DNA of 12,001 nt from Candidatus Omnitrophota bacterium (GCA_003510525.1 DOMD01000143.1:1328-13328), one strand, 5' to 3'. Positions 1 to 6,060 are shown, numbered from the stretch's first letter. The notes: generated by a model from the sequence alone, not told the origin. Numbers and translations: made by a program.

Positions 1-372
1 ATTATAGGAGTCAAAGGCAGAAAGCCTTTGGGTTTTAACTGCGGAGGATGCGGCTTTAAAGGCTGTCAGGAATTTTTAAGCGCGGCTCGTCCGGAAACCA
101 TATTTATGCCCGGCCCTTTTTGCATTTTTAAGCTTCTGGATTTAGGCATTGCCATCTCCAGCGCCGCCAAGAGCGCCTCTACCCTGAATATTGATAACCG
201 GATAATGTACCGGGCGGGGTTGGCCGGATATAAATTAGGCCTGCTGAATGAGTGTAATCCTGTGCTCGGTCTTCCCCTTTGTTCGTCCGGAAAAAATATT
301 TATTTTGACCGTAAGGAAAAATTAGAAGCCAAGGAATTATGGAAGCAGATCAATAGTATGATATCTAAGTAA
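1..372 (+). CDS. DUF2148 ferredoxin-domain protein, 5'-truncated
   Basis: The reading frame is open from the first base of the window, so the gene begins upstream and only its last 123 residues are present. A TTG at 28 could be read as a start, but the frame continues in front of it with IIGVKGRKP, which fits the family, so I treat this as a partial gene. The visible part has a cysteine cluster NCGGCGFKGC, then MPGPFCIFKLLDLGIAI and NIDNRIMYRAG, which I recognise as the DUF2148 family (annotated as containing a ferredoxin-like domain). The clustered cysteines suggest an iron-sulfur centre. The biological role of the family is not established. The gene ends at TAA and is followed by a long inverted repeat, with no operon link to the next gene visible. 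Confidence 0.85.
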   Translation: MIGVKGRKPLGFNCGGCGFKGCQEFLSAARPETIFMPGPFCIFKLLDLGIAISSAAKSASTLNIDNRIMYRAGLAGYKLGLLNECNPVLGLPLCSSGKNIYFDRKEKLEAKELWKQINSMISK

Positions 373-381
373 TAATTTAAG

Positions 382-525
382 TAACATGAAAATGACTAAT
401 GGCTAAATCCGAATGACGAATGAATGTCTAATAGCCCAATGACCAAATAACGAATTTCTTATTTGGCATTAGGTGCTGGTCATTCATTAGGAATTCGTCA
501 TTAGAAATTCGGCATTAACATGTTA
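382..525. repeat. Long imperfect inverted repeat made of AATGA/CATTAG-type units
   Basis: The intergenic DNA between the DUF2148 gene and the Lrp-type gene folds back on itself. The outer ends are a perfect 7-bp pair (TAACATG at 382-388, CATGTTA at 519-525). The centre is a perfect 8-bp stem, CCAAATAA / TTATTTGG, around an 8-nt loop at about 446-469. The arms between are degenerate copies of AATGACTAATG / GACGAATG and their complements CATTAG / TTCGTCATT. No protein-coding signal is visible. The unit-based structure suggests an interspersed genomic repeat rather than a dedicated terminator, because no T-run follows the central stem. Confidence 0.7.
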
Positions 526-561
526 TTAGATATATTATACGAGGAGAAGGGGGGTAAGAAG

Positions 562-1047
562 ATGGATGAGATTTTAGAGATTTTGGAAAAGGATGCCCGG
601 GCCACTCCTGAGGAGATTGCCCGGATGCTCAAAAAAGATGTTTCTTCAGTCAAAAAGGCAATCAGAAAATACGAGAAAGATAAGGTAATCCTGAAATATA
701 AGGCGGTGATAAATAAAGAGCTTATCCGCGACGAGGAATCGGATGTCCGGGCGCTGATTGAGGTAAACATCGTGCCCCAGAAGGATTTGGGCTTTGACAA
801 GATTGCCGAGAGGATATATTTATTCCCTGAGGTAACCAACTGTTACCTTATCTCCGGGACCTATGATTTATTAGTGGTAGTTGAAGGAAAGAGCATGCAT
901 ACGGTCTCTAATTTTGTGGCCGAGAAGCTTTCCTGTATGGAGAATGTCCGGGGCACGGTAACCCATTTCTTGCTTAAGAAATATAAGGAAGACGGGGTAT
1001 TATTAAAACACAAGGAGGAAAATAAAAGGATAGCGATCTCATATTAG
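562..1047 (+). CDS. Lrp/AsnC-family transcriptional regulator
   Basis: This encodes a 161-residue protein with the two-part layout of the feast/famine regulators. Residues about 3-48 form a winged helix-turn-helix (DARATPEEIARMLKKDVSSV followed by a recognition-helix stretch and KDKVILKYKAVIN). Residues about 62-140 form the RAM/AsnC ligand-binding domain, with the typical LISGTYDLLVVVEG strand. Such proteins usually bind DNA as oligomers and sense amino acids or related metabolites; the ligand here cannot be read. I chose ATG 562 over an in-frame ATG at 520: a purine-rich Shine-Dalgarno tract (GAGGAGAAGGGGGG, 541-554) lies just before 562, the 520 start would translate that tract and begin inside the inverted repeat, and 161 residues is the usual family length. 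The target genes are unknown; the envelope genes just downstream are candidates. Confidence 0.88.
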   Translation: MDEILEILEKDARATPEEIARMLKKDVSSVKKAIRKYEKDKVILKYKAVINKELIRDEESDVRALIEVNIVPQKDLGFDKIAERIYLFPEVTNCYLISGTYDLLVVVEGKSMHTVSNFVAEKLSCMENVRGTVTHFLLKKYKEDGVLLKHKEENKRIAISY

Positions 1048-1082
1048 ATTTTTCCTCACAACAAAAAAAGAAAGGAGTTACA

Positions 1083-1967
1083 ATGTTGAAAAAAGTTGGA
1101 TTGGCATCTTTAATCTTAGCTTTGGCCGGGGTTACGGTTATATCGGCGAATTTTGCCGCGGTGTCTAATGAGCAGTGGGGTGTGATTATGAATCTTTCCG
1201 GAAGACAGCGGATGCTTTCCCAGAAGATGACCAAAGAGGCGCTTTTGGCTACTTCCGGAATAAATGCCGAGGAAAACCGTAAGAATTTAAAAGAGACAAT
1301 GAACACTTTTGAGAAGGTCTTAAAAGGCCTGCGGGACGGAGACGCGTCTTTGAATCTGCCTGCCTGCGAAAATGAGGAAATTACCACTAAGTTGGATAAG
1401 ATAAACCTTTTGTTTGATGAGATGATTCCGTTATTATCCAAGGTTACCGAAGGGGGAGTTCTTACGCCGGTTGAACTGCCGGTATTAGCCAAGCTGAATC
1501 TGCCTATTCTCACCACGATGGATTCAACGGTTAAGATGTTTGAGCAGGAAGCGGGAAAGGTTTTAACTAAAGACCCGGCCTTAGCCCTGGTAATTAACCT
1601 GGCCGGAAAACAGCGGATGCTTACCCAGAAGATGTCTAAAGAGGCTCTGCTGATGTATTTAAAGATTGATATGGTAAGTAATAGTAAGATGCTGCGCGAT
1701 ACGGCTTCGCTTTTTGACCGGACTTTGAAAGGGCTCAAAGACGGCGACAGCGAGCTTGGCCTTCCTATAAGCAGAGACGAGGGAATAATATCCCAGTTGG
1801 ATTTGGTCGGCAGTTTCTGGTCAGCGGTCAAACCCCTGGTAGAGAAGACTTCTAATATGGATAATTATGTTTCTAAAGAGGAAGCGGCCGCGGTGGTGGA
1901 ACTGTTGAGCACCATCCTGAAAGAAATGGACAAAGCCGTCAAGATGTATGAAGCCTTGTCTAAATAA
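1083..1967 (+). CDS. Secreted protein with two tandem PilJ-N-type (NarX-like) sensor domains
   Basis: This encodes 294 residues. A Sec signal peptide covers about residues 1-22 (LKK, then a hydrophobic stretch ending VISA). The mature part is an internal duplication with a period of about 135 residues. NLSGRQRMLSQKMTKEALL (from residue 37) matches NLAGKQRMLTQKMSKEALL (from 172), and KVLKGLRDGDASLNLP matches RTLKGLKDGDSELGLP. The G-R/K-QRML-S/T-QKM motif is the hallmark of the PilJ N-terminal domain (type IV pili methyl-accepting transducer N-term, related to the NarX/NarQ nitrate-sensing four-helix bundle). No transmembrane helix follows and there is no HAMP, kinase or MCP domain, so the protein appears to be periplasmic and to lack its own output. 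It could be a ligand-binding partner of a separate receptor, but that is inference. An AAAGGAG (1071-1077) lies 5 nt before the ATG. Confidence 0.85.
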   Translation: MLKKVGLASLILALAGVTVISANFAAVSNEQWGVIMNLSGRQRMLSQKMTKEALLATSGINAEENRKNLKETMNTFEKVLKGLRDGDASLNLPACENEEITTKLDKINLLFDEMIPLLSKVTEGGVLTPVELPVLAKLNLPILTTMDSTVKMFEQEAGKVLTKDPALALVINLAGKQRMLTQKMSKEALLMYLKIDMVSNSKMLRDTASLFDRTLKGLKDGDSELGLPISRDEGIISQLDLVGSFWSAVKPLVEKTSNMDNYVSKEEAAAVVELLSTILKEMDKAVKMYEALSK

Positions 1968-2012
1968 CTACCACCGAAAAAATTTGTAAAGACCGTAAGA
2001 TTGCGATTTTAC

Positions 2013-2041
2013 TTGACTTAGGTAAATTGTTGTGTTATTTT
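2013..2041 (+). promoter_or_regulatory. Candidate sigma-70 promoter for the OmpA-type lipoprotein gene
   Basis: A TTGACT -35-like box (2013-2018) is separated by exactly 17 nt from a TATTTT -10-like box (2036-2041) in an AT-rich intergenic region. Transcription would start near 2048-2050, about 45 nt before the ATG at 2095. Each box differs from consensus by one or two bases. This is a sequence match only; start-site mapping would be decisive. Confidence 0.45.
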
Positions 2042-2094
2042 AAATCCGGTGGGGACAGAAAAGCTTAAATAATATTTAAAGGAGCGCTGGAGCA

Positions 2095-2769
2095 ATGAAG
2101 AGAATGAATAGGCTTATGTATGGGTTTTGTATTCTTATTATCGGCATCGGGCTTTCCGGATGCACCGTAATTTTTCAAAAAGGACGGCGCTCGGATTTAG
2201 AGAAAATTGACAAATTAAGCAGTCAATTGGATGAGTTGGCCTCGGCCCGGAATCTTCTGGCCGAACGGCTGAAGCAGGAGATTGCCGATAAGGATGTGCG
2301 TTTGGATATGGCTGAGAAGGGCCTGGTAATTACCTTTGTTGCCGACATCCTTTTTGATTCGGGTAAGGCTAAACTGCGCTCGGAGGCTATTCCTACCTTA
2401 GAGAAAGTGGCGGTAGTCTTGAAGGACAATTTGAATGATTTTAACATCGGGATAGAAGGCCATACCGATACCCAGCCGATAAAATATTCCGGATGGGAAT
2501 CTAACTGGGAGCTTTCCTCTGCCCGGGCCTTAAGCGTCCTGCATTATCTGGAAGAAAAAAGCATTACCGGAAGAAGAATGTCGGCAGATGCTTATGGTGA
2601 GTTTCATCCGGTAGCTTCTAATGACAGTAAAGAAGGAATGAAGATGAACCGGCGGGTTGAGATTGTGGTTCTTCCCAAGGTGGCTAAAGTAAGGAAACAA
2701 GAAGAGAATGCGTCAGCGGCGATTGAAGAAGAGCCGGTAACCAAAGGGCCTAAGTCTTATTTCAAATAA
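2095..2769 (+). CDS. OmpA-family peptidoglycan-binding lipoprotein
   Basis: This encodes 224 residues. A lipoprotein signal peptide ends in the lipobox LSGC with Cys23, so the protein should be lipid-anchored, most likely in the outer membrane. Residues about 35-70 are a charged heptad-like linker (KIDKLSSQLDELASARNLL). Residues about 75-195 are an OmpA/MotB C-terminal domain: FDSGKAKL, GHTDTQPI, NWELSSARALSVLHYL and NRRVEIVV. Asp125 (GHTD) and Arg144 (LSSARA) are the candidates for the Asp/Arg pair that holds the diaminopimelate group of peptidoglycan in this family. The C-terminal tail is short and acidic. The protein probably tethers the outer membrane to the cell wall. GGAG (2081-2084) precedes the start by 10 nt, and a possible promoter lies upstream at 2013-2041. 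It is shorter than a Pal-plus-barrel OmpA and has no beta-barrel region. Confidence 0.9.
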   Translation: MKRMNRLMYGFCILIIGIGLSGCTVIFQKGRRSDLEKIDKLSSQLDELASARNLLAERLKQEIADKDVRLDMAEKGLVITFVADILFDSGKAKLRSEAIPTLEKVAVVLKDNLNDFNIGIEGHTDTQPIKYSGWESNWELSSARALSVLHYLEEKSITGRRMSADAYGEFHPVASNDSKEGMKMNRRVEIVVLPKVAKVRKQEENASAAIEEEPVTKGPKSYFK

Positions 2770-2817
2770 AAAAGAAGCTGTGAGTTTTAAGCTTCTAACT
2801 TCTTAAAAGGAGATTGA

Positions 2818-3192
2818 ATGGACGATAAAATAAAAGGTAGAGTAGCTATGATTCTTTCGGTTGTCGCGTTGATATTTTTTATTCTTTGGCTGGGGGCCTT
2901 AAAGGAATTATCCCGCCAAAAGAGGCTGGCCGTGGATAAAGCGGCTCTCAGTATGGAGTTAGAAGAAAAAAATACCAAATTAGAAAAGGAAAAGGCTGAC
3001 CTGTCCGGGGAGCTTAAAAGTACCCAGACCCAGCTTGCCGGGGAAAAAGCGGCTCATGAGATAACCAAAAAAACCTTATCCCAGGAGCAGGTTGCCGAGA
3101 ACGCCTTAAAGGTTGAGTTAGAGCGGGTTACCCGCATCAACGAAAAGCTGGAAAACAATTCTCAAGAGGTTTTAGATGTGAAAAAGGAATAA
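2818..3192 (+). CDS. Small membrane-anchored coiled-coil protein
   Basis: This encodes 124 residues. After a short charged N-terminus (MDDKIKGR) comes one hydrophobic helix at about residues 9-29 (VAMILSVVALIFFILWLGAL). From residue 30 to the end the sequence is almost entirely charged and heptad-patterned (ELEEKNTKLEKEKADLSGEL, then further E/K/L-rich repeats), which predicts a long coiled coil. The topology could be N-in with the coil in the periplasm. I do not recognise a family. Position after the OmpA-type lipoprotein gene, with a 48-nt gap, suggests an envelope role. A strong AAAGGAG (2806-2812) lies 5 nt before the ATG. A weak 7-bp hairpin (2773-2796) sits in the gap and lacks a T-run. 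Confidence 0.7.
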   Translation: MDDKIKGRVAMILSVVALIFFILWLGALKELSRQKRLAVDKAALSMELEEKNTKLEKEKADLSGELKSTQTQLAGEKAAHEITKKTLSQEQVAENALKVELERVTRINEKLENNSQEVLDVKKE

Positions 3193-3234
3193 GTTTTCCG
3201 GCTTGTTTTTAGAAAATATTTAAGGAGAGGCAAG

Positions 3235-3252
3235 ATGGAGGATAAGAAGTAA
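3235..3252 (+). CDS. Possible five-codon leader ORF (MEDKK)
   Basis: ATG GAG GAT AAG AAG TAA follows a good Shine-Dalgarno (AAGGAG, 3222-3227, 7 nt spacer). The ORF begins exactly at the first base of the left arm of the downstream hairpin and stops inside its loop, so a ribosome translating it would open that hairpin. It could be a true leader peptide of an attenuator. It could also be a truncated copy of the start of the preceding gene, which reads ATGGACGATAAAA after a similar AAAGGAG. Peptide expression cannot be judged from sequence. Confidence 0.35.
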   Translation: MEDKK

Positions 3253-3268
3253 GTTATCCTCCATTTTT
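3235..3268 (+). terminator. Intrinsic terminator-like hairpin or attenuator before the DUF4912 gene
   Basis: An 11-bp perfect stem, ATGGAGGATAA (3235-3245) with TTATCCTCCAT (3254-3264), closes an 8-nt loop and runs directly into a T-run (3264-3268). Only 21 nt separate the T-run from the next start codon at 3290, and that stretch already contains the Shine-Dalgarno. A new promoter after the terminator is therefore very unlikely, and regulated read-through is plausible. The stem has only four G:C pairs, so termination may be partial. Confidence 0.6.
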
Positions 3269-3281
3269 GTAAGATTGGAGG
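3258..3281 (+). promoter_or_regulatory. Alternative pairing that would hide the DUF4912 Shine-Dalgarno
   Basis: CCTCCA (3258-3263), part of the terminator's right arm, is an exact complement of TGGAGG (3276-3281), the Shine-Dalgarno of the next gene, with a 12-nt loop. The two pairings are mutually exclusive. It is only 6 bp and may follow trivially from the left arm resembling a Shine-Dalgarno. Confidence 0.35.
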
Positions 3282-3289
3282 CGAGAGAT

Positions 3290-4387
3290 ATGGCTAAGGC
3301 GCTTAAGAAGATAAAAAAAGTAAGCTCTCCCGGTAAGGCCGGGATCCCGATTCTTCACCGGGTCCCGACAAGCTCGGGATCCCGGCTTTCCGTCGGGAAA
3401 AAAGTCGAATCTTTATCCAGCAAGGTGCGCAAGGTTTTGAGTAAGGCCGTATTCAAAAAAAAGCCGGCTGTCAAAGCCAAAACAACGAGGTTGGCAGCCG
3501 TTAGAAAGGCCCTAACCGCCCAGGAGGCCAAATATTTTACTCATCCGGAAAACAGGATTGCTAAAACTGTTCAGGCTGTTGAGCCGGCCCGGGCGGACTT
3601 TGAGAAAAAAGAGCTTCCTCAAGGCTATGATAAGGACCTTATCGTTTTGCAGGTGCGCGATCCCTGGTGGCTGCATACTTATTGGGAGGTGCGCGAGGGC
3701 ACCTGGGGAAAGCTGAAGAATGAATTAGCTAAATTATTTGCAACCGCCAAGAAGGTCTTACGAGTTTATGATGTGAGCTGCATTAATTTTAACGGTTCAA
3801 ACGCCCACCGTTCTTTTGACATTGAGATACATCAGAATGCCAAGAGCTGGTATATTGATACCGCGGGCCCGGGCAGGTCATGGTGCGTTGATGTAGGCTT
3901 GAAGCTTTCGGACGGAAGATTTATAACCATAGCCCGTTCTAATATAGTAACTACTCCCCTTGATGCTCCTTCCTGGGTTACGGATGAGGAGTGGATGGTG
4001 CCGGATGAGTTATTCAGCCGGCTTTATGCCTCAAGCGTCGGTTTGGGGGGCTCACCGGTTAAGCTAAAGGCGCCCTGGTTAGAACTGCAAAAAAGAGCTC
4101 AAGGTTCAGGGGGTGTTTCTTCGGGGTTTTTTAGTCCGGTTAAGAAAGAGGAATACAAACGCGAATTCTGGTTAGTGGTGAATACTGAGTTGATTGTCTA
4201 TGGGGCAACTGAGCCGGATGCCAAGGTTACAGTTTCGGGAAAGGAAATCGCCCTGCGGCCGGACGGAACTTTCTCTTTGCGTTTCAGCCTGCCTGACGGA
4301 AAACAGATCATCCCGGTTAAGGCCGTATCAGCAGACAGCCTTGATGAAAGAGTGATCACGCCTGTGGTAACCAAGGAAACCAGGTAG
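3290..4387 (+). CDS. DUF4912-domain protein with C-terminal Ig-like domain
   Basis: This encodes 365 residues from ATG 3290, which follows GGAGG (3277-3281) by 8 nt. An in-frame TTG at 3275 would overlap that ribosome-binding site, so I reject it as the start. Residues about 1-105 are Lys/Ala/Ser-rich and probably disordered, with a palindromic repeat encoded at about residues 13-37. Residues about 115-220 match DUF4912: LQVRDPWWLHTYWEV (Asp124-Trp127), then WYIDTAGPGRSWCVDVGL and GRFITIARSN. Residues about 290-360 look like an Ig-like / glucodextranase-B-type beta domain (LIVYGATEPDAKVTVSGKEI followed by LRPDGTFSLRF). No catalytic motif is visible. The position directly before a GH57 branching enzyme suggests a glucan-binding or accessory role in glycogen metabolism, which is inference. 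The TAG stop abuts a palindromic repeat. Confidence 0.82.
   Translation: MAKALKKIKKVSSPGKAGIPILHRVPTSSGSRLSVGKKVESLSSKVRKVLSKAVFKKKPAVKAKTTRLAAVRKALTAQEAKYFTHPENRIAKTVQAVEPARADFEKKELPQGYDKDLIVLQVRDPWWLHTYWEVREGTWGKLKNELAKLFATAKKVLRVYDVSCINFNGSNAHRSFDIEIHQNAKSWYIDTAGPGRSWCVDVGLKLSDGRFITIARSNIVTTPLDAPSWVTDEEWMVPDELFSRLYASSVGLGGSPVKLKAPWLELQKRAQGSGGVSSGFFSPVKKEEYKREFWLVVNTELIVYGATEPDAKVTVSGKEIALRPDGTFSLRFSLPDGKQIIPVKAVSADSLDERVITPVVTKETR
3331..3399. repeat. Palindromic repeat cluster inside the DUF4912 reading frame
   Basis: A perfect 13-bp inverted pair, GCCGGGATCCCGA (3338-3350) and TCGGGATCCCGGC (3374-3386), encloses a further copy of the motif (GGGTCCCGA, 3360-3368; its TCCCGA also pairs with TCGGGA at 3374-3379). 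Each arm is itself self-complementary around GGGATCCC. Flanking mini-hairpins (CCCGG..CCGGG at about 3329-3343, TTTCC..GGAAA at about 3387-3399) extend the structure. It is translated in frame as part of the flexible N-terminal segment. The composition is unlike the Lys/Ala codons around it, which suggests a mobile or amplified palindromic element that landed in a tolerant linker. Confidence 0.65.
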
Positions 4388-4410
4388 GGGCAGGCCTATG
4401 TGCCTGCCCT
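4384..4410. repeat. GTAGGGGC-type palindromic repeat at the DUF4912 stop codon
   Basis: GTAGGGGCAGGC is followed by a 6-nt loop (CTATGT) and GCCTGCCC. The perfect stem is 8 bp (4388-4395 with 4402-4409). The TAG stop of the upstream gene (4385-4387) is part of the element's GTAG edge. The same GTAGGGGC edge occurs after the GH57 gene. There is no T-run, so it is not a standard terminator. Confidence 0.65.
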
Positions 4411-4452
4411 GCGAAAGGCCAATTATATGAAAACGGAGCCATGTTTAAAAAC

Positions 4453-4478
4453 GGGCAACCACATGAGGTTGCCTCTAC
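4453..4478. repeat. Degenerate palindromic repeat at the GH57 start
   Basis: GGCAACC (4454-4460), a 6-nt loop ACATGA and GGTTGCC (4467-4473) form a perfect 7-bp stem followed by TCTAC. The layout (G-run, variable stem, 6-nt loop, ending CTAC) mirrors the element 70 nt upstream. It ends one base before the most likely GH57 start codon. Confidence 0.55.
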
Positions 4479-4479
4479 T

Positions 4480-6060
4480 ATGAATAAAGGATATCTTTGT
4501 CTGGTTTTACATACGCATCTGCCTTATGTGCGCCATCCGGAGTTTAATGATTTTCTGGAAGAAGATTGGCTGTATGAAGCCATCACCGAAACCTATATTC
4601 CTTTGATTGAGGTTTTTGAGGGATTGGTTAAAGACGGAGTGGATTTCCGGGTGACGATGTCGCTTACCCCGACGCTCATTTCTATGCTCAGCGACAGCCT
4701 GCTTCAGGAACGTTATGTAAGGCACATAGGAAAGTTGATTGAGCTTTCCGAACACGAGATTGAGCGTACCCGTTTTGAGCCGGAGTTTAACGCTTTAAGC
4801 CGGATGTATTTTAAACGTTTTAAATCCTGCCGTGATATCTTTAATCAGTATCACCGTAATCTCGTTTCAGCCTTTAAAAGATTTCAGGATTTAGGAAAAC
4901 TGGAAATTATCACCTGTGGGGCAACCCACGGTTATTTTCCCCTGATGGAGGTGGCTAAATCTTCCATAAGGGCCCAGCTGAGGGCGGCGGTATCCCAGTA
5001 TGAAAAGGTGTTTGGCCGCCCGCCGCGCGGTATCTGGCTTCCTGAATGCGGTTATAATCCCGGGGACGACCAATTCCTGAAAGACGCGGGCTTAAAATAC
5101 TTTTTTACCGATGCCCACGGCCTTCTCCATGGTTCACCCCGGCCTAAATACGGGGTATTCGCGCCGGTGTACTGCCGCTCTTCTCAAGTAGCTTGTTTTG
5201 GCCGCGACCTGGAGTCTTCAAAGCAGGTCTGGTCTTCAATTGAGGGTTATCCCGGAGATTATCATTACCGGGAGTTTTACCGGGATATCGGTTTTGATTT
5301 AGACTATGAGTATATTAAGCCCTATATTTCCTCAGACGGAACAAGGATAAATACCGGGATAAAATACTACCGGATTACCGGAACTACCGGCCAAAAACAG
5401 CCTTACCTGCCGGAGTTAGCCAGGCAGAAAGCGGCGGAGCATGCCGGAAACTTTTTGTTTAACCGCCAGCGCCAGGCAGAGTATCTTTATGAGATCTTAG
5501 AGAAGAAACCGATTATAGTTTCTCCTTATGATACCGAACTCTACGGCCATTGGTGGTTTGAAGGGCCGATGTGGCTGGATTTTCTTATTCGTAAAATCTA
5601 TTTTGACCAAAATATCATCCAAATGACTAACGCGGTGGAATATCTCGAGGAGAATCCGCGCAATCAGGTGATTACTCCCTCAATGTCCAGTTGGGGATAT
5701 AAAGGATACTCCGAGGTTTGGCTGCAGGGGACCAATGACTGGGCCTATCGCCACTTGCATGAGGCGAGCTGGAGGATGGATGAATTGGTAAAAAGCTTTC
5801 CCGAAGCAAGCGGTTTAATCCGGCGGGCTTTAAATCAGGCCTTAAGGGAATTGTTCCTGGCACAGTCATCGGATTGGGCCTTTATTATGGCTACCGGCAC
5901 CCATGTCAGCTATGCCTTAAAGCGCACCCAGGAGCACATCCAGAGGTTTAATAAACTTTATGAAGAGATTAAAGCCAATTCCGTGGAGGAGCCCTGGCTT
6001 AAGGATATCGAATATAAAGACAACATCTTCGCGGATATAGATTACAGGATACACCAGTAG
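4480..6060 (+). CDS. GH57 1,4-alpha-glucan branching enzyme
   Basis: This encodes 526 residues, the usual size for GH57 branching enzymes. They cleave alpha-1,4-glucan and re-attach the piece through an alpha-1,6 bond when building glycogen. Recognisable parts in order: motif 1 LVLHTHLPYVRHPE (His11, His13); WLPECGYNPGDD, carrying the expected nucleophile Glu189; SPYDTELYGHWWFEGP, carrying the expected acid/base Asp351; and a C-terminal helical DUF1957-type domain (about 415-520) with SSWGYKG, WLQGTNDWAYRH and QSSDWAFIMATGTHV. All key residues seem intact. The frame also allows ATG 4441, but homologues begin with a form of MxKGYLCLVLHxHLP, so I prefer ATG 4480 even though its ribosome-binding site is poor and lies in a hairpin. 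The TAG stop lies within a perfect 28-bp palindrome. Acting with the DUF4912 protein is inferred from adjacency. Confidence 0.92.
   Translation: MNKGYLCLVLHTHLPYVRHPEFNDFLEEDWLYEAITETYIPLIEVFEGLVKDGVDFRVTMSLTPTLISMLSDSLLQERYVRHIGKLIELSEHEIERTRFEPEFNALSRMYFKRFKSCRDIFNQYHRNLVSAFKRFQDLGKLEIITCGATHGYFPLMEVAKSSIRAQLRAAVSQYEKVFGRPPRGIWLPECGYNPGDDQFLKDAGLKYFFTDAHGLLHGSPRPKYGVFAPVYCRSSQVACFGRDLESSKQVWSSIEGYPGDYHYREFYRDIGFDLDYEYIKPYISSDGTRINTGIKYYRITGTTGQKQPYLPELARQKAAEHAGNFLFNRQRQAEYLYEILEKKPIIVSPYDTELYGHWWFEGPMWLDFLIRKIYFDQNIIQMTNAVEYLEENPRNQVITPSMSSWGYKGYSEVWLQGTNDWAYRHLHEASWRMDELVKSFPEASGLIRRALNQALRELFLAQSSDWAFIMATGTHVSYALKRTQEHIQRFNKLYEEIKANSVEEPWLKDIEYKDNIFADIDYRIHQ

Noticed and set aside
520..561. 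Upstream ATG for the Lrp/AsnC gene
   Set aside because: It would translate the Shine-Dalgarno tract and part of the inverted repeat; ATG 562 gives normal family length.
793..821. TTGACA with TATTTA after 17 nt, promoter-like
   Set aside because: It lies well inside the Lrp-type coding sequence, where the bases are explained by codons; no gene start is suitably placed downstream.
974..1831. 285-codon open frame on the - strand
   Set aside because: It is antisense to the PilJ-type gene, has low-complexity Ser/Phe/Ile-rich translation and no recognisable domain, while the + strand frame has a signal peptide and clear repeats.
1971..2052. CCACCG .. CGGTGG pairing around the promoter region
   Set aside because: Only 6 bp separated by about 70 nt, easily chance.
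2773..2796. AGAAGCT/AGCTTCT hairpin as a terminator after the OmpA-type gene
   Set aside because: A 7-bp AT-rich stem with a 10-nt loop and no T-run directly after it; too weak to call.
3275..3289. TTG start for the DUF4912 gene
   Set aside because: The TTG overlaps the GGAGG ribosome-binding site that serves ATG 3290.
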